Below are positions 1 to 8,756 of a stretch of DNA of 34,742 bases, one piece after another. The DNA comes from Saprospiraceae bacterium (GTDB lineage Bacteria; Bacteroidota; Bacteroidia; Bacteroidales; JAIPBB01), in the NCBI GenBank assembly GCA_021739805.1, contig JAIPBB010000013.1, positions 1 to 34,742 on the forward strand, read 5' to 3'. Below the pieces are notes generated by a model that was not told the DNA's origin, ran no database searches, and was given only the letters and a program-made list of their open reading frames with translations. Made by a program: the position numbers and the translations under genes. Position 1 is the stretch's first letter. Each line of letters starts with the position of its first letter.

Positions 1-406
1 TTAAAGGCATAATATTTTTCTCGTAGTCAAGGTAATAACTATCACCAAAGCGGTTGATAATTTTAACCATTGCTTTGCGTTGTTTTATTTTGGTTTTAAT
101 ATTTCCGTTTATAGTTGTATAAACATCGGCATCTGCCACATAGGGAATATTTTTTATTTCGTTTTCGACCAATTCGATATCAATATTTGTAAGCAGTTGA
201 CCCGGTAAAGTATCGGTTATTTGATAAACTCTGTCTTTAATCTCTTCTGCTGTTAAAAAAATATCAGAATTATTATCACCATATTCCAAGGACACATCAA
301 AGCTTTTGCATTTTGATTTTTTGTGTTCAATATTCACAAAACTCAATAGAACTATTGCCCCTGAAATCAGGATAAGCCAAACTAATATTTCAATAATTCT
401 GTTCAT
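1..406 (-). CDS. ftsQ: Cell division protein FtsQ (N-terminal part, cut by window edge)
   Basis: The reading frame opens with ATG at 406 and is still open at base 1, giving about 135 residues. It starts with one membrane helix (about residues 3-22, rich in I, L, V) and continues into a POTRA-like region with the segment NIDIELVENEIKNIPYVADA, the usual FtsQ pattern in which a short helix is followed by 'P.V..A.V'. FtsQ is the bitopic divisome protein linking FtsL/FtsB-type partners to the septal synthase. Its place directly after murC at the end of the mur run fits the dcw order, in which ftsA and ftsZ would be expected beyond the left edge. The sequence conservation is low, so the call rests on topology plus position. 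Confidence 0.85.
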   Translation of the reverse strand, partial: MNRIIEILVWLILISGAIVLLSFVNIEHKKSKCKSFDVSLEYGDNNSDIFLTAEEIKDRVYQITDTLPGQLLTNIDIELVENEIKNIPYVADADVYTTINGNIKTKIKQRKAMVKIINRFGDSYYLDYEKNIMPL

Positions 407-504
407 GTTTTAATTTTGATTTTCTAAATCCGTCAAGCTCGATACACCACGCTTCATTTTCTTCCATAAATTTCTATTATAGACCTGGCACTCGGTTTGA
501 CTAG

Positions 505-576
505 TTTCTTGTTTCTAATTACTAATTTCTAATTACTAATTTCTAACGACTAACGTACTAACATACTAACCACTAA
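505..576 (-). repeat. TTAGNAA heptad array between murC and ftsQ
   Basis: Read on the minus strand this is a run of 7-8 bp units: TTAGTGG, TTAGTATG, TTAGTACG, TTAGTCG, then TTAGAAA and TTAGTAA alternating for five units and one CAAGAAA. The last six units (505-546) are in perfect 7-bp register. The array begins two bases after the murC stop codon, and the spacer is 172 bp. Nothing recognisable is seen in the rest of the spacer (407-504). Confidence 0.85.
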
Positions 577-578
577 TT

Positions 579-1928
579 TCATCCAAAAATTTCCTCAATC
601 CTTTCAACTAATACATCAATATTTCCAGCCCCCAAAGTAAGTAAAACTTCAGGTTTTTGTTGTTTAAGTTTTTCTAATAATTTTTCATTACTCAACAACA
701 TTTTATTATCACTGTTAATTTTATTTAGCAACATTTCAGAATTTACCCCTTTAATTGGTTTTTCCCTTGCCGGGTAAATTTCGAGCAATATAATTTCATC
801 CAACAATTCAAGACTTTGGGCAAAATCATCAGCAAAATCTCTTGTTCTGCTGAAAAGATGTGGTTGAAATATTCCACATATTTTTTTATCCGGAAATAAC
901 ATCTTCACTGAATTTATACATGCTTTTAGTTCTTCAGGGTGATGAGCATAGTCATCAATATAAACAAAATCTTCCCTGTTTATCCTAATGTCAAACCTTC
1001 GTTTAACTCCTGTGTATGTTTGTAAAGCATTTTTTATTTCATCAGGTTTAACACCTAATTCCAAAGCCACAACCGAAGCCGCAACAGCATTTTCAACATT
1101 GTGAAATCCGGGAATTCCTAATATTATATTATGAATAATTTCGCCATAATAATTCAAATTAAACACAAACTGACCATTCTCAATTCTAATCTCTGAAGCA
1201 TAAACATCGGATTCTGTAAAAATGGAATAGGAAATTCTTTTGTCTTCAACTTCAAGAGCAAATTTCAAATCATTTCTGATAATAAGATTTCCATCATCCT
1301 TAATTTGTTTTGAAAACATCATAAAAGACTCTTCCAGAAATTCTTTAGAATCATAAATGTCGAGATGGTCGGCATCCATCGATGAAATTACAGCAATATC
1401 AGGATTAAGAGTAAGAAATGACCTGTCGAATTCATCAGCTTCAACAACTAATATTTCGCTGTCGGGCAAGCTGACAAAATTAGAATCCAGATTATTACTT
1501 ATTCCTCCAATTAAAGCAGTGATACTTTTCCCACTTGATAAAAGTATGTGACTTATCAATGATGTAATTGTGGTTTTGCCATGAGTCCCGGCAACAGCTA
1601 TTGTAAAAAAGTCTTTCGAAATCAAACCAAGAATTTCCGATCTTTTTTTAATAGGATAATTTTTTTCTTTGAAATAAATTAATTCTGTATGCTCTTTTGG
1701 AATGGCAGGAGTGTAAATTACTAAATCAATATCATCGGGTAAAAGCTCAATGTCTTCTTCAAAATGAATACTAATGCCTTCGTAAATAAGCTCATCAGTA
1801 ATTGCAGTATGAGTTTTATCATAACCAAAAACTTCAATACCTTTCTGATGAAAGTATCGAGCTAAAGCTGACATACCGATTCCGCCAATGCCTAAAAAGT
1901 AGATTTTATGTAGTTTGTTTATGTTCAA
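579..1928 (-). CDS. murC: UDP-N-acetylmuramate--L-alanine ligase MurC
   Basis: Cytoplasmic ATP-dependent ligase that adds L-alanine, the first residue of the peptidoglycan stem peptide, to UDP-MurNAc. The 449 residues show the N-terminal nucleotide-binding motif FLGIGGIGMSALARY, the Mur ligase P-loop AGTHGKTT (about residues 113-120), the central-domain motif EADEFDRSFL and the C-terminal DDYAHHPEE. The best start is TTG at 1926-1928: there is no in-frame ATG between the in-frame upstream TAA and the conserved motif at residue 11. It follows murG by 180 bp, a spacer full of repeats; the repeat array ends 18 bases before the TTG. Length and motifs are normal for the family. Confidence 0.97.
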   Translation of the reverse strand: MNINKLHKIYFLGIGGIGMSALARYFHQKGIEVFGYDKTHTAITDELIYEGISIHFEEDIELLPDDIDLVIYTPAIPKEHTELIYFKEKNYPIKKRSEILGLISKDFFTIAVAGTHGKTTITSLISHILLSSGKSITALIGGISNNLDSNFVSLPDSEILVVEADEFDRSFLTLNPDIAVISSMDADHLDIYDSKEFLEESFMMFSKQIKDDGNLIIRNDLKFALEVEDKRISYSIFTESDVYASEIRIENGQFVFNLNYYGEIIHNIILGIPGFHNVENAVAASVVALELGVKPDEIKNALQTYTGVKRRFDIRINREDFVYIDDYAHHPEELKACINSVKMLFPDKKICGIFQPHLFSRTRDFADDFAQSLELLDEIILLEIYPAREKPIKGVNSEMLLNKINSDNKMLLSNEKLLEKLKQQKPEVLLTLGAGNIDVLVERIEEIFG

Positions 1929-1945
1929 TTTTTTGATTGTTATTG

Positions 1946-1987
1946 TTTCTTGTTACTCGTTTCTTGTTGCTTGTTTCTCGTTGCTTG
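1946..1987 (-). repeat. CRAGNAA heptad array upstream of murC
   Basis: Six contiguous 7-bp units on the minus strand (CAAGCAA, CGAGAAA, CAAGCAA, CAAGAAA, CGAGTAA, CAAGAAA), flanked by the degenerate units AAAGTAA and CAATAAC. The same heptads occur, also in the sense direction, before murD (5912-5946) and nqrF (27506-27596). The array ends 18 bases before the murC start. Confidence 0.9.
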
Positions 1988-1995
1988 TTACTTTT

Positions 1996-2060
1996 CATTT
2001 CGGCTTCGCTCAATGACCCCACTCACCACAACCTATTGGACACTGAGCGGAGTCGAAGTG
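1996..2060. repeat. 20-bp inverted repeat (hairpin) between murG and murC
   Basis: The left arm 1996-2015 and the right arm 2041-2060 (CACTGAGCGGAGTCGAAGTG) are inverted copies of one 20-mer family, separated by 25 bases. They differ at four positions, all transitions. A plus-strand RNA would pair at 19 of 20 positions (three G-U pairs); the murG-murC mRNA would pair at 17 of 20, including one G-U. Related 20-mers lie at 5957-5976 and three times in 18934-19015. Confidence 0.8.
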
Positions 2061-2108
2061 TTGCCAACTACCTACTGCTTTTCGACTTCCGATTACAGTT
2101 TACCAACA

Positions 2109-3215
2109 TCAGCCTTCCGCCATTTCCAAAACCAATTCTGCAATAATTTTCGCCGCATCCTTATGTGCCAATTTTGATATATTTTCTTTTAATTTTTTTT
2201 GTTTTTCTAAATCATTTGATAATTCAATAATTGCTTTTCCTAGTTTTTCTGTTGTTTCAGAATCTTTAACCATAAGAGCTGCTTCTTTTTCAACTAAAGC
2301 CATTGCATTTTTTGTTTGATGGTCTTCTGCAACATTTGGCGAAGGAACTAAAATGCAAGGTTTATTCACAGCACACAATTCTGAAATAGCTATTGCTCCA
2401 GCCCGTGAAACAACAATATCGGCAACTGCATAAGCATAATCCATTTCCTTAATAAAAGCTGAAACATAAATATCATTTTCGTCGAAGGTAGTATCATTTG
2501 CTGTTTCAAAATAAAATTTACCTGTTTGCCAAATTATTTGCAAACCACTTTCAACAATTTCTTTATAATTATTTTGTATCCCAATATTAATTGACCTTGC
2601 CCCCAAACTTCCACCAATAATTAATACAGTTTTCTTTTCTTTTGATAAATCAAAGAATTCCAATGCTTTATCTTTTTTTCCTTCAAGCTCAATAACATTT
2701 TTCCTGACCGGATTCCCTGTTAAGATTATTTTATTCTTCGGGAAAAACCGCTCCATATTATCATAAGCAACACAAATTTTGTCAACTTTTTTTGCAAGCA
2801 ATTTATTAGTTATTCCTGCATATGAATTTTGCTCTTGAATCAGAGTTTTGATGCCCATATTAGCAGCCGCTCTTAAAGTAGGACCACTTGCAAATCCACC
2901 AACACCAACAACAACATTAGGTTTAAATTTCTTAATAATTTGCCTTGCTTTTAAAATACTGGAAACAACTTTAAAAGGAAAAGACAAATTCTTCAAGGTT
3001 AATTTTCTTTGCAATCCACTAATCCAAAGCCCTTCAATTTTATAACCTGCTGCCGGGACTTTTTCCATTTCCATTCGACCCTTTGCTCCAATAAACAAAA
3101 TCTCAATATTACTATTGCTTGCTTTTAAAGCATTAGCAATCGCAATGGCCGGGAATATATGTCCACCGGTACCGCCGCCGCTTATTATTACTTTGTATGA
3201 TTTTGGTGTATTCAT
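2109..3215 (-). CDS. murG: UDP-GlcNAc: lipid I GlcNAc transferase MurG
   Basis: GT28-family glycosyltransferase that converts lipid I to lipid II at the inner face of the membrane. The 368 residues carry the N-terminal glycine-rich loop GGGTGGHIFPAIAIA, a second G-loop GVGGFASGP, the C-domain motif IIGGSLGARSIN, and the donor-binding region SRAGAIAISELCAVNKP with the conserved SRAGA. It starts with ATG at 3215, 36 bp after ftsW. That short gap is entirely an 8-bp tandem repeat, whose register runs into the murG start codon. Length and motifs are standard. Confidence 0.97.
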   Translation of the reverse strand: MNTPKSYKVIISGGGTGGHIFPAIAIANALKASNSNIEILFIGAKGRMEMEKVPAAGYKIEGLWISGLQRKLTLKNLSFPFKVVSSILKARQIIKKFKPNVVVGVGGFASGPTLRAAANMGIKTLIQEQNSYAGITNKLLAKKVDKICVAYDNMERFFPKNKIILTGNPVRKNVIELEGKKDKALEFFDLSKEKKTVLIIGGSLGARSINIGIQNNYKEIVESGLQIIWQTGKFYFETANDTTFDENDIYVSAFIKEMDYAYAVADIVVSRAGAIAISELCAVNKPCILVPSPNVAEDHQTKNAMALVEKEAALMVKDSETTEKLGKAIIELSNDLEKQKKLKENISKLAHKDAAKIIAELVLEMAEG

Positions 3216-3220
3216 TTATT

Positions 3221-3260
3221 ATATCATTACATCATTATATCATTTTATCATTTAAGCATT
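3221..3260 (-). repeat. AATGNNNN octad array spanning the ftsW stop and murG leader
   Basis: Five units in exact 8-bp register on the minus strand: AATGCTTA, AATGATAA, AATGATAT, AATGATGT, AATGATAT. The first units contain the last codons and stop of ftsW. A sixth, broken unit (AATAAATG) contains the murG ATG. Several units form minimal frames such as ATG ATA TAA whose stop overlaps the next ATG (TAATG). The same design is seen at 21353-21408. Confidence 0.9.
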
Positions 3261-4409
3261 TACTTTTTCATCCACAGCATCTTCTTCACCTTCAGTTTCT
3301 TTACTGACACTTAATATAATTCCAATTGCAAGGCTTGTAAACCAAATTGATGTTCCACCCATACTCACTAAAGGCAAAGCTTGTCCGGTAACCGGAAAAA
3401 GATTTACTGCCACCGCCATATTTATCATTGCCTGGAACACTAAACTAAAGGATAATCCTATTGCCAGAAATGCTCCAAATGTTCCCGGAGATTTTGACAC
3501 TATTTTCAATCCTCTGAATAATAGAATCAAGTATAGCAGTAGTATAAAGACTCCTCCGATTAGTCCATATTCTTCAATTATAATGGCAAAAATAAAATCA
3601 GCAAATGGTGATGGCAAAAAATTTCTTTGAGTGCTGTTACCAGGCATTTTACCAAAAGTTCCACCAGATGCAATTGCAATTTTTGCTTGCTCCACTTGAT
3701 AATTGCTTTCACTATCAGATTCGCTAAAACTTTCTACTCTGGTAACCCATGTTTCAAGTCGTGGTAAAAGGTTTGGATAATATTTCGCCACCAAAACCAA
3801 TAATAACAATGCTGCAATACCAATTCCTATTAGGTAAGCTATATATTTAATACTAACTCGACCAATAAACATTAGCACAACAGAAGTTGCAAATAAAACT
3901 GCAGCCGTTGAAAAATTAGCAGGTAAAATTAGTCCACAAGTGATTAATATTGGAATCATTATAGGAACAAAGGCAGATTTTAAATCTTTAATTTGTTCTT
4001 GCTTTTTACTAAGCAATCGAGCCACATACATTATCAAAGCAAGTTTTGCTAAATCGGAAGTTTGAAAAGTAATGTTAATTACAGGAAGTGTCAACCATCG
4101 GGCGGCATCGTTAACGTTTGTGCCAGAAATTAGAGTAATAAATAGTAATGGGATAGCAACAATTAATGCAATCTGCGATATTCTTGAAAAAAGAGTATAT
4201 CTAACCAAATGAGCCAAATACATTAGCACAAATCCAAACACAAGAATCATAAAATGCTTGATTAAATAAAACTCAGTATTTCCGGATTTGTATTTATACG
4301 CAAGAGTTCCGGTTGAAGAATATACAGCAAGTAAAGAGAATACTGATAACAGTATAACTACTATCCAGATAACCTTATCTCCTTTTATGCTTGCAAAAAA
4401 TCGTGACAT
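3252..4409 (-). CDS. ftsW: Septal peptidoglycan polymerase FtsW (SEDS family)
   Basis: Polytopic SEDS-family glycosyltransferase that polymerises lipid II at the septum with its partner class B PBP (ftsI, in the same cluster). The 385 residues have about ten hydrophobic segments. A large extracytoplasmic loop carries the conserved stretch GNSTQRNFLPSPFADFIFA, followed by EEYGLIGG and the C-terminal signature PLVSMGGTS. The last residues are acidic and lie inside a tandem repeat (3245-3260), so the C-terminal VNA may be repeat-derived. It follows murD after a 157-bp spacer. An RodA assignment is less likely because of the dcw position. Confidence 0.94.
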   Translation of the reverse strand: MSRFFASIKGDKVIWIVVILLSVFSLLAVYSSTGTLAYKYKSGNTEFYLIKHFMILVFGFVLMYLAHLVRYTLFSRISQIALIVAIPLLFITLISGTNVNDAARWLTLPVINITFQTSDLAKLALIMYVARLLSKKQEQIKDLKSAFVPIMIPILITCGLILPANFSTAAVLFATSVVLMFIGRVSIKYIAYLIGIGIAALLLLVLVAKYYPNLLPRLETWVTRVESFSESDSESNYQVEQAKIAIASGGTFGKMPGNSTQRNFLPSPFADFIFAIIIEEYGLIGGVFILLLYLILLFRGLKIVSKSPGTFGAFLAIGLSFSLVFQAMINMAVAVNLFPVTGQALPLVSMGGTSIWFTSLAIGIILSVSKETEGEEDAVDEKVNA

Positions 4410-4486
4410 TTATTTACTTCTTGAGTTTAATTTATTTATATGTTTATTAGTATTTAGTTGTAAAAACTTCTTTTCCATAAAACAAT

Positions 4487-4510
4487 TTATCAATTTAACA
4501 ATTTAACAAT
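4487..4510 (-). repeat. ATTGTTAA octad repeats between murD and ftsW
   Basis: Three 8-bp units on the minus strand (ATTGTTAA, ATTGTTAA, ATTGATAA) followed by the decayed unit ATTGTTTT. The same unit recurs at 15573-15588 and, as ATTGTTNN, at 28951-28982. The rest of the 157-bp spacer shows no recognisable signal. Confidence 0.75.
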
Positions 4511-4566
4511 TCTACTCTTAATCATAGTTTTGACGTTATCCATTATGCAGAACTTCCTTGAAAATA

Positions 4567-5907
4567 CTAAAGATCGTTAACAGCTCTTTTGAACTTTGTG
4601 CCTCTGTCCTCATAGTTTTCAAAAAGGTCGAAACTTGCACAAGAAGGAGATAATAAAACCACATCTCCACGAAGCCCTAAATAATATGCTTTTTCAACAG
4701 CTTCTGCCATAGATGAAGTTGTAATAATATCTTCTACCAAATCAGCAAAAGCATTATAAATCTTTTTAGTGTCTTCACCTAAGCACACTATAGCTTTCAC
4801 TTTATCTTTCACCAATGGTAAAAGAGATTCGTAATTATTACCTTTATCAACTCCTCCAACAATCCAAATAACCGGATTTGTCATACTTTCAAGAGCAAAC
4901 CAGCTTGAATTGACATTTGTAGCTTTGGAATCATTAATAAACTCAATTCCTCGAACCTGAGTCACATACTCCAACCTGTGCTCTACAGCCTGAAAATCAG
5001 TTAAACTTTCCCTGATAATTTCTTTCCTCACATCCAATAGCCTTGCTGAAACTCCTGCAGCTAGTGAATTATAAATATTGTGCTTCCCTTGTAATGCTAA
5101 TTCTTCTAATGTCATGGTCAGTATGTTTGAATTTATATTAATTTTTAAATTGTGTTCATCTATAAATGCACCTTCACTCTGAAATTGTTTTTTGATTGAA
5201 AAAGGGTAAAATTTTGGAATAATAGTTCTGGATTTTAACTCTTTCGATATTGTTTCATCGTCAACACAGCAAACAAAAGCGTCTTCGCTTTTCATATTTT
5301 GAATAATCCTAAACTTTGAATCAACATAGTTTTGGAATTTATAATCGTACCGGTCAAGATGATCTGGAGTTATATTCATCAAAACTGCAATATCAGCTTT
5401 GAAATCGAACATTCCATCTAGTTGAAAACTGCTGATTTCTAAAACATAAAAATCAAAATTATTTTCTGCAACCTGCCATGCAAAGCTCTTACCGATATTC
5501 CCTGCAAGTCCTACATTTAGTCCTGCTTTTTTCAGGATGTGGTAAATCCAAAATGTTGTAGTAGTTTTACCATTGCTTCCTGTCACACAAATTTTCTTAG
5601 CTTTTGTATATCTGGCTGCAAACTCTATCTCTGAGATTATATTAATTCCTTTTTCCTTTATTCCTTTTATAATTGGAACATTGTCAGGAATTCCCGGAGA
5701 TTTGATAATCTCATCCGCATCATAAATTTTTTCTTTAGTATGCTTTCCTTCTTCAAAATCAATTTCAGTATGTAAAAGAACTTCTTTGTAATTTTTCTTT
5801 ATTTCGCCATAGTCAGAAACAAATACTTCAAATCCTTTTTGCTTTGCCAGAATAGCAGCACCTACCCCACTTTCTCCAGCACCAAGAATTGTAATTTTTT
5901 GTTTCAT
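4567..5907 (-). CDS. murD: UDP-N-acetylmuramoyl-L-alanine--D-glutamate ligase MurD
   Basis: Cytoplasmic ligase adding D-glutamate to UDP-MurNAc-L-Ala. The 446 residues show the N-terminal GAGESGVGAAILAKQKG motif, the P-loop CVTGSNGKTTTTFW (about residues 108-121), the NITPDHLDRYD motif, FINDSKATNVNSS and the C-terminal LLSPSCASFDLFENYEDRG. These are the standard Mur ligase domains. Start is ATG at 5907, only four bases after a CRAGNAA heptad array. No Shine-Dalgarno is present. Confidence 0.97.
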   Translation of the reverse strand: MKQKITILGAGESGVGAAILAKQKGFEVFVSDYGEIKKNYKEVLLHTEIDFEEGKHTKEKIYDADEIIKSPGIPDNVPIIKGIKEKGINIISEIEFAARYTKAKKICVTGSNGKTTTTFWIYHILKKAGLNVGLAGNIGKSFAWQVAENNFDFYVLEISSFQLDGMFDFKADIAVLMNITPDHLDRYDYKFQNYVDSKFRIIQNMKSEDAFVCCVDDETISKELKSRTIIPKFYPFSIKKQFQSEGAFIDEHNLKININSNILTMTLEELALQGKHNIYNSLAAGVSARLLDVRKEIIRESLTDFQAVEHRLEYVTQVRGIEFINDSKATNVNSSWFALESMTNPVIWIVGGVDKGNNYESLLPLVKDKVKAIVCLGEDTKKIYNAFADLVEDIITTSSMAEAVEKAYYLGLRGDVVLLSPSCASFDLFENYEDRGTKFKRAVNDL

Positions 5908-5911
5908 TCAT

Positions 5912-5976
5912 TTACTCGTTGTTTGTTACTCGTTACTCGTTTCTCGTTTTCTGTCACACTGAGCGGAGTCGAAGTG
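5912..5976 (-). repeat. CRAGNAA heptads plus CACT/AGTG 20-mer upstream of murD
   Basis: On the minus strand the mraY-murD spacer holds one copy of the 20-mer (5957-5976) followed by five 7-bp units (CGAGAAA, CGAGTAA, CGAGTAA, CAAACAA, CGAGTAA; 5912-5946). The order 20-mer then heptads then start codon is the same as before murC. Confidence 0.88.
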
Positions 5977-6014
5977 TCTCGCTCAATCTCTCAAAATCTC
6001 ATGCTCTCAATTCT

Positions 6015-7268
6015 TTATCTAATTTTCAATGTTAAAATTGTAAAAACAGCCAGCATAATTCCTATAATGAAAAATCGCTGTACTATTTTTGCTTCGTGAT
6101 ATCCTTTTTTCTGATAATGGTGGTGAAGCGGAGCCATTCGGAAAATCCGCTTTCCTTCACCGCTTCTTTTCTTTGTATATTTGAAATAACTTACCTGCAT
6201 CACAACTGACAAATTTTCTATTAGAAAAATTCCACATAGAATCGGAATCAATAATTCCTTCCTGATGATTATCGCAAAAACAGCTATGATTCCTCCAATT
6301 GAAAGGCTTCCTGTATCACCCATGAAAATCTGAGCAGGATATGAATTATACCAAAGAAAACCTATGCAGGCTCCAACAAATGCACTTATATAAATTGCCA
6401 GTTCACTGGTATTTGGCAAATACATTATATTAAGATAATCAGCAAAAATGAAGTTACCCGACACCCAGGCAAATATTCCAAGGGTTGCGGCTATAATTGC
6501 AGAAGTACTTGTTGCCAGGCCATCTAATCCGTCTGTCATATTTGCACCATTAGAAACAGCAACTATGATTAAAATAACAAGAGGAATAAAAATCAAGTAA
6601 GCATATTTCTTATAATTTGGTCCAATCCACTTTAATAAAACAGCATAATCAAATTCGTTATTTTTCACAAAAGGAATAGTAGTTTTTGTTGATTTTATCT
6701 CATCTTTTTTAAAATAATCATTTGATTCCTTAACACAATTTTCATCCTGATTTGCATCAATTTCAGTTCCTTGAACAAATTCAATTTTTTCTCTCATAAC
6801 AACATCATCAGCAAAATACATTGTTAAGCCAACAACAATTCCAAGTATTATCTGACCCAGAACCTTAAATTTTCCGGAAAGGCCTTGTTTGTCTTTCTTG
6901 AAAACTTTAATATAATCATCAACAAAACCAATCATACCAAGCCAAACAGTAGAAAAGAGAATTAATTGAATGTAAATATTATCTAGTTTGGCAAAAAGAA
7001 GTGTTGGAATTAAAATACCTCCCAGGATTATCAAACCACCCATAGTTGGAGTTCCTTGTTTTTCCATTTGACCTTCAAGTCCAAGATCCCGAATAGATTC
7101 ACCAACTTGTTTCTTATGAAGAAAATTGATTAATCTCTTACCAAAAAGCATGGTAATTATCAAAGAGGTAATTACTGCCGCAGCTGCACGAAATGAAATA
7201 TATTGGAACAGTCCTGCTCCGGGAAAATGAAATGCACTCTCTAAATAATCAAACAAATAATACAACAT
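6015..7268 (-). CDS. mraY: Phospho-MurNAc-pentapeptide transferase MraY
   Basis: Integral membrane enzyme that transfers phospho-MurNAc-pentapeptide to undecaprenyl phosphate, making lipid I. The 417 residues contain the family motifs [14 protein letters not shown] (the DD pair in the active site), [30 protein letters not shown] and [10 protein letters not shown]. At about residues 158-195 there is a hydrophilic insertion between helices, ending at TTIPF. It makes the protein longer than the roughly 360 residues of E. coli MraY; from memory an insertion here is common in Bacteroidota. It follows murE by 15 bp, so translation is probably coupled. Confidence 0.97.
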   Translation of the reverse strand: MLYYLFDYLESAFHFPGAGLFQYISFRAAAAVITSLIITMLFGKRLINFLHKKQVGESIRDLGLEGQMEKQGTPTMGGLIILGGILIPTLLFAKLDNIYIQLILFSTVWLGMIGFVDDYIKVFKKDKQGLSGKFKVLGQIILGIVVGLTMYFADDVVMREKIEFVQGTEIDANQDENCVKESNDYFKKDEIKSTKTTIPFVKNNEFDYAVLLKWIGPNYKKYAYLIFIPLVILIIVAVSNGANMTDGLDGLATSTSAIIAATLGIFAWVSGNFIFADYLNIMYLPNTSELAIYISAFVGACIGFLWYNSYPAQIFMGDTGSLSIGGIIAVFAIIIRKELLIPILCGIFLIENLSVVMQVSYFKYTKKRSGEGKRIFRMAPLHHHYQKKGYHEAKIVQRFFIIGIMLAVFTILTLKIR

Positions 7269-7283
7269 AATTTCTAATAAATT

Positions 7284-8741
7284 TTATTTAACATTTAACA
7301 ATTCCTTTAAAATCTTCTTATCATCAAATGGATGCTTAACTCCTTTTATATCCTGGTATTTTTCGTGCCCTTTTCCTGCAACCAGAATTATATCTCCTTT
7401 TGTTGCCAAAGCACATGCAGTTTTTATCGCTTCTTTTCTGTTTACTATTGAAATCACTTTTTTATAATCTAAAGGCTCAACTCCTTTTTGCATTTGGCTA
7501 ATAATATCTTCCGGATCTTCTGAGCGTGGATTATCAGATGTAAGAATAACTTTATCGCTAAGTTCTCCTGAAACATTTGCCATCAATGGTCGTTTGCTTG
7601 TATCTCTATCACCACCGGCACCAACAACAGTAATTAATTGCTCATTTCTGGTTCTAATAGAATTTATGGTTTTCAGTACATTTTTAAGTGCATCAGGAGT
7701 ATGAGCATAATCAACAATTGCAATTATGCCACTATCGGAAATGAAAAAATCGAATCGACCTTCTGCTGTTTCAATATTGCTCAGCATAGTTAGAACTTCA
7801 TTTTTATCTTCACCTAAAAGTATGGCAGTTGCATAAATTGCCATGAGATTATATGCATTGAATTCTCCAATGAGCTTGAAATAAACTTCATCTTTATCAA
7901 TATTTAAAACCAATCCATCAAATTGATTTTCAATAATTCTTGCTTTAAAATTCGAAAGGCTTTTCAAGCTATAAGTTGTTGTTTTTGCCTTTGTATTTTG
8001 AATCATTATCTTGCCATTCTTATCGTCAACATTAGTCAGAGCAAAAGCTTTCTTTGGCAAATCGTCAAAGAATTTTTTCTTTGCTTTTATATATTCATCA
8101 AATGTTTTGTGATAATCTAAATGGTCGTGAGTTATATTGGTGAAAATTCCTCCAACAAACTCTAAACCAGCTATTCGTTTTTGGTGTATGGCATGGGAAC
8201 TAACTTCCATAAAACAAAAGTTACAGCCCCTGTCAGCCATTTCACTTAATAGTCTGTTAAGTTGTATCGGGTCGGGAGTTGTGTGTGTTGATTCAATTAT
8301 TTCATTATCAATTTTATTTTCAACCGTTGAAAGCAAACCAACACTATAACCTAGAGATCGAAAAAGCTTATATAATAATGTAACGATTGTGGTTTTACCA
8401 TTTGTGCCTGTAACACCAACTAGTTTTAGTTCTGATGAAGGATTGTCATAATAATTTGACGCAATAATACCCAAAGCATAAGCAGAATCACTTACTCTTA
8501 TATAAGTAATATTTTCAGCTAAATCTTTTGGAATTTCTTGGCAAACTATTGCGATTGCACCCGAATTTATTGCTTTATCAATAAAAACATGACCATCAAC
8601 CTGAGTCCCTTTTACTGCAATAAACAAATCATTTATTCCAACATGGCGTGAATCAAAACAAATTGATACAATCTCAACATCAGTTGTTCCAATAACTTTT
8701 GTTAATCCAGCTTTAAATAATATGTCCTTTAATAATTTCAT
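7284..8741 (-). CDS. murE: UDP-MurNAc-tripeptide synthetase MurE (meso-DAP type)
   Basis: Adds the third stem-peptide residue. The 485 residues have the P-loop GVTGTNGKTT (about 109-118), HTTPDPIQL, NITHDHLDYH with the conserved HDHLDYH, and VDYAHTPDALKN. The specificity motif is DNPR (residues 403-406), the pattern of enzymes using meso-diaminopimelate rather than lysine, so this organism probably has DAP-type peptidoglycan. Start ATG at 8741 is 15 bp after the ftsI stop, and the gene runs 15 bp from mraY, in the compact part of the cluster. Confidence 0.97.
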   Translation of the reverse strand: MKLLKDILFKAGLTKVIGTTDVEIVSICFDSRHVGINDLFIAVKGTQVDGHVFIDKAINSGAIAIVCQEIPKDLAENITYIRVSDSAYALGIIASNYYDNPSSELKLVGVTGTNGKTTIVTLLYKLFRSLGYSVGLLSTVENKIDNEIIESTHTTPDPIQLNRLLSEMADRGCNFCFMEVSSHAIHQKRIAGLEFVGGIFTNITHDHLDYHKTFDEYIKAKKKFFDDLPKKAFALTNVDDKNGKIMIQNTKAKTTTYSLKSLSNFKARIIENQFDGLVLNIDKDEVYFKLIGEFNAYNLMAIYATAILLGEDKNEVLTMLSNIETAEGRFDFFISDSGIIAIVDYAHTPDALKNVLKTINSIRTRNEQLITVVGAGGDRDTSKRPLMANVSGELSDKVILTSDNPRSEDPEDIISQMQKGVEPLDYKKVISIVNRKEAIKTACALATKGDIILVAGKGHEKYQDIKGVKHPFDDKKILKELLNVK

Positions 8742-8756
8742 TTTTCAGCTTTCGCA

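Noticed and set aside
1937..2177. Two overlapping plus-strand open frames
   Set aside because: They consist of the repeat spacer and the antisense of the murG end; no family resemblance or start context.
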